Made by a program: the position numbers and the translations under genes. Shown one piece after another: positions 62,863-64,000 of a stretch of 64,000 bases of DNA (positions are counted from its first letter, which is position 1; each line of letters opens with the position of its first letter). The notes below the pieces were generated by a model. The model did no database searches. It was not told the DNA's origin and saw only the letters and a program-made list of their open reading frames with translations. The stretch is from Falsiroseomonas sp051860665 (GTDB lineage Bacteria; Pseudomonadota; Alphaproteobacteria; Acetobacterales; Acetobacteraceae): contig NZ_JBHYDM010000003.1 of assembly GCF_051860665.1 (NCBI RefSeq), positions 248,001 through 312,000 on the forward strand. The letters are read 5' to 3'.

Positions 62863-63876
62863 ATGCGCCGCCGCCAAGCCCTCGCCCTGATCGGCTCCAC
62901 CCTCGCCGCCCCCGCCGTCCAGGCACAGTCGCTGACCAATGTCCGCTTCAGCCTGGACTGGGCGCTGCAGGGCCCGCAGGGCGCCTTCGTGCTGGCGCTG
63001 GACAAGGGCTATTTCCGCGAGGCCGGGCTGAACGTCACCATGGATCGGGGCTTCGGCTCCGGCGACGTGCCGGTGAAGATCTCGGCTGGTGCCTATGACG
63101 TGGGCGTCGCCGATCTTTCCCCCACCATCCGCATGAAGCTGGAGCGGCCGGAGAGCGACCTCTTCACGCCCTTCATCCTGCACGATGCCACGGCGCTCGC
63201 CGTGATGACCCTGCGGCGGGAAAACATCCGCACGCCGGCCGACCTGGTCGGCAAGACCCTCGCCGCGCCGGAATCGGACGCAGGCCGGCAGCTTTTCCCC
63301 GCCTTCGCCAAGGCCGCCGGCTTCGACCCGGCCGCCGTCCGCTGGCAGAGCGTGACGCCGCAGCTGCGGGAGCCGATGCTGGCGCAGGGCCGGGTGAATG
63401 CCATCACCGGCTTCATCACCTCCGGCATCTTCTCGCTGCGCGGGCTCGGCATTGCGGAGCAGGACATCGTCACCATGCTGTTCAGCGATGTCGGCGCGAA
63501 TTTCTTCGCCACCTCCCTCATCACCACGCGGCGCTGGGCGGCGGCCAATCCGCAGGCGGTGACGGGCCTGATCCGCGGCCTGGTGCGCGCGCAATACGAC
63601 AGCCTGCGCGACCCGGACGCCACCATCGCCAATCTCCGCCGGCGCGAACCGCTGACGGATGTGGCGCTGGAGACGGAGCGCCTGCGCATGGCGCTGGACC
63701 GCCTGACCTTCACGCCGCATGTGCGCCAGAACGGCTTCGGCCAGATCGACATGGCCCGGCTGCAGCGCAACATCGACGCGGTGCGGGACGCCTTCGGCAT
63801 CTCGCGCCCGCTGCCGGCCTCCGATATCTACGACCCGTCCTACCTGCCCCCGGCTGCCGATCTCCGGCAGTCCTGA
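62863..63876 (+). CDS. NMT1/THI5-like ABC transporter substrate-binding protein
   Basis: 337 residues. The signal peptide begins MRRRQALALIGSTLAAPAVQ with Ala-X-Ala cleavage near QAQS. SLDWALQGPQGAFVLALDKG is the NMT1-type opening, and AGAYDVGVADLSP near 76 and LVGKTLAAPESDAGRQLFP near 130 are typical of receptors for aromatic, pyrimidine-like or sulfonate compounds. The permease and ATPase genes lie beyond the right edge, if present. The creatininase gene begins 23 bases after its stop, so the two are probably cotranscribed. Confidence 0.87.
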   Translation: MRRRQALALIGSTLAAPAVQAQSLTNVRFSLDWALQGPQGAFVLALDKGYFREAGLNVTMDRGFGSGDVPVKISAGAYDVGVADLSPTIRMKLERPESDLFTPFILHDATALAVMTLRRENIRTPADLVGKTLAAPESDAGRQLFPAFAKAAGFDPAAVRWQSVTPQLREPMLAQGRVNAITGFITSGIFSLRGLGIAEQDIVTMLFSDVGANFFATSLITTRRWAAANPQAVTGLIRGLVRAQYDSLRDPDATIANLRRREPLTDVALETERLRMALDRLTFTPHVRQNGFGQIDMARLQRNIDAVRDAFGISRPLPASDIYDPSYLPPAADLRQS

Positions 63877-63899
63877 GGCGCCACGTGAAAGGTCCCGCC

Positions 63900-64000
63900 A
63901 TGGCCCCGCTTCCCACCCGCTACTGGCAGGACCTGCCCTGGCCCGCCTTCAAGGACCTGCCGGCCAATACCGTCGCCGTGCTGCCGGTCGCCTCCATCGA
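63900..64000 (+). CDS. Creatininase family protein, N-terminus (cut by right edge)
   Basis: Only 33 codons are visible. The start RYWQDLPWPAFKDLPAN followed by TVAVLPVASIE matches the opening of creatininase-family amidohydrolases, where the LPVGSIEQHGP motif carries metal ligands; here the segment stops at ASIE. Such enzymes hydrolyse creatinine or related cyclic amides and formamides. A gene truncated by the window edge cannot be judged further. It follows the NMT1 receptor gene by 23 bases. Confidence 0.7.
   Translation, partial: MAPLPTRYWQDLPWPAFKDLPANTVAVLPVASI

Overview
This window reads as a high-GC chromosome segment from an alphaproteobacterium of the Acetobacteraceae, most like Roseomonas and its relatives. 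That assignment is inferred from the very high GC, dense ATGA-coupled operons, an abundance of tripartite (Bug/TctC and TRAP) solute receptors, and the protein sequences themselves; no rRNA or tRNA gene is present to confirm it. I found no insertion sequence, prophage, integrase, CRISPR array or tRNA. No gap between genes exceeds 300 bases. Almost all of the window is core and catabolic metabolism.

Layout. 1-2.5 kb (-): cydDC, the thiol exporter of cytochrome bd assembly, with cydC running off the left edge. 2.6-5.1 kb (+): a coupled trio of polysaccharide deacetylase, lipocalin lipoprotein and M50 protease with CBS domains. 5.1-13.6 kb: a divergent histidine-utilisation regulon. hutC, hutF, an SDR and a GNAT lie on the minus strand and hutU, hutH, hutI and a hotdog thioesterase on the plus strand, around an 18-bp perfect palindrome that is the probable HutC operator. 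13.8-19.4 kb: a DUF465 protein, an EamA exporter, a cysteine dioxygenase-type enzyme, an orphan Bug receptor with an AhpD-like protein, a LeuB-type dehydrogenase and a sulfotransferase. 19.5-22.4 kb: a TRAP transporter (dctPQM). 22.7-24.1 kb (-): an M20 amidohydrolase. 24.2-26.9 kb: an HPF-like protein, then SPFH-NfeD-MlaA. 27-30.4 kb: a tripartite tricarboxylate transporter (tctC-tctB-tctA) plus a MaoC-like protein. 30.5-32.6 kb (-): an elongation factor G standing alone. 32.8-35.7 kb: a DUF1800-DUF1501 pair and a small unknown protein. 35.8-38 kb: queA-tgt for queuosine in tRNA. 38-40.6 kb (-): a protein of seven Calx-beta-like repeats. 40.6-41.8 kb (-): a Bcr/CflA efflux pump. 42-50.5 kb: a carbohydrate-type ABC transporter followed by a flavodoxin-like reductase, an SDR (-), a 2-hydroxyacid dehydrogenase and a semialdehyde dehydrogenase. 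50.5-60.6 kb: HU, treY-treZ, glgX, a lone receiver protein and egtB-egtD. 60.6-64 kb: a second 2-hydroxyacid dehydrogenase, a Rieske oxygenase, an NMT1-type receptor and the start of a creatininase-family gene cut by the right edge.

How the parts fit. The hut genes turn histidine into formylglutamate, but the final deformylase (HutG) is not in the window. TreY and TreZ make trehalose from maltodextrin, GlgX feeds or trims the same glucan pool, and EgtB/EgtD make ergothioneine, so 50.9-60.6 kb looks like a stress-protectant block. Five solute receptors of four classes suggest scavenging of small organic acids and related compounds.

The least explained signals are non-coding: a cluster of five perfect hairpins at 22.45-22.66 kb, a 24-nt-period palindromic tandem repeat at 24.64-24.74 kb, and a GC hairpin directly after the receptor gene in three unrelated transporter operons. 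I did not find a convincing wholly new multi-gene system; the candidates offered are graded accordingly.
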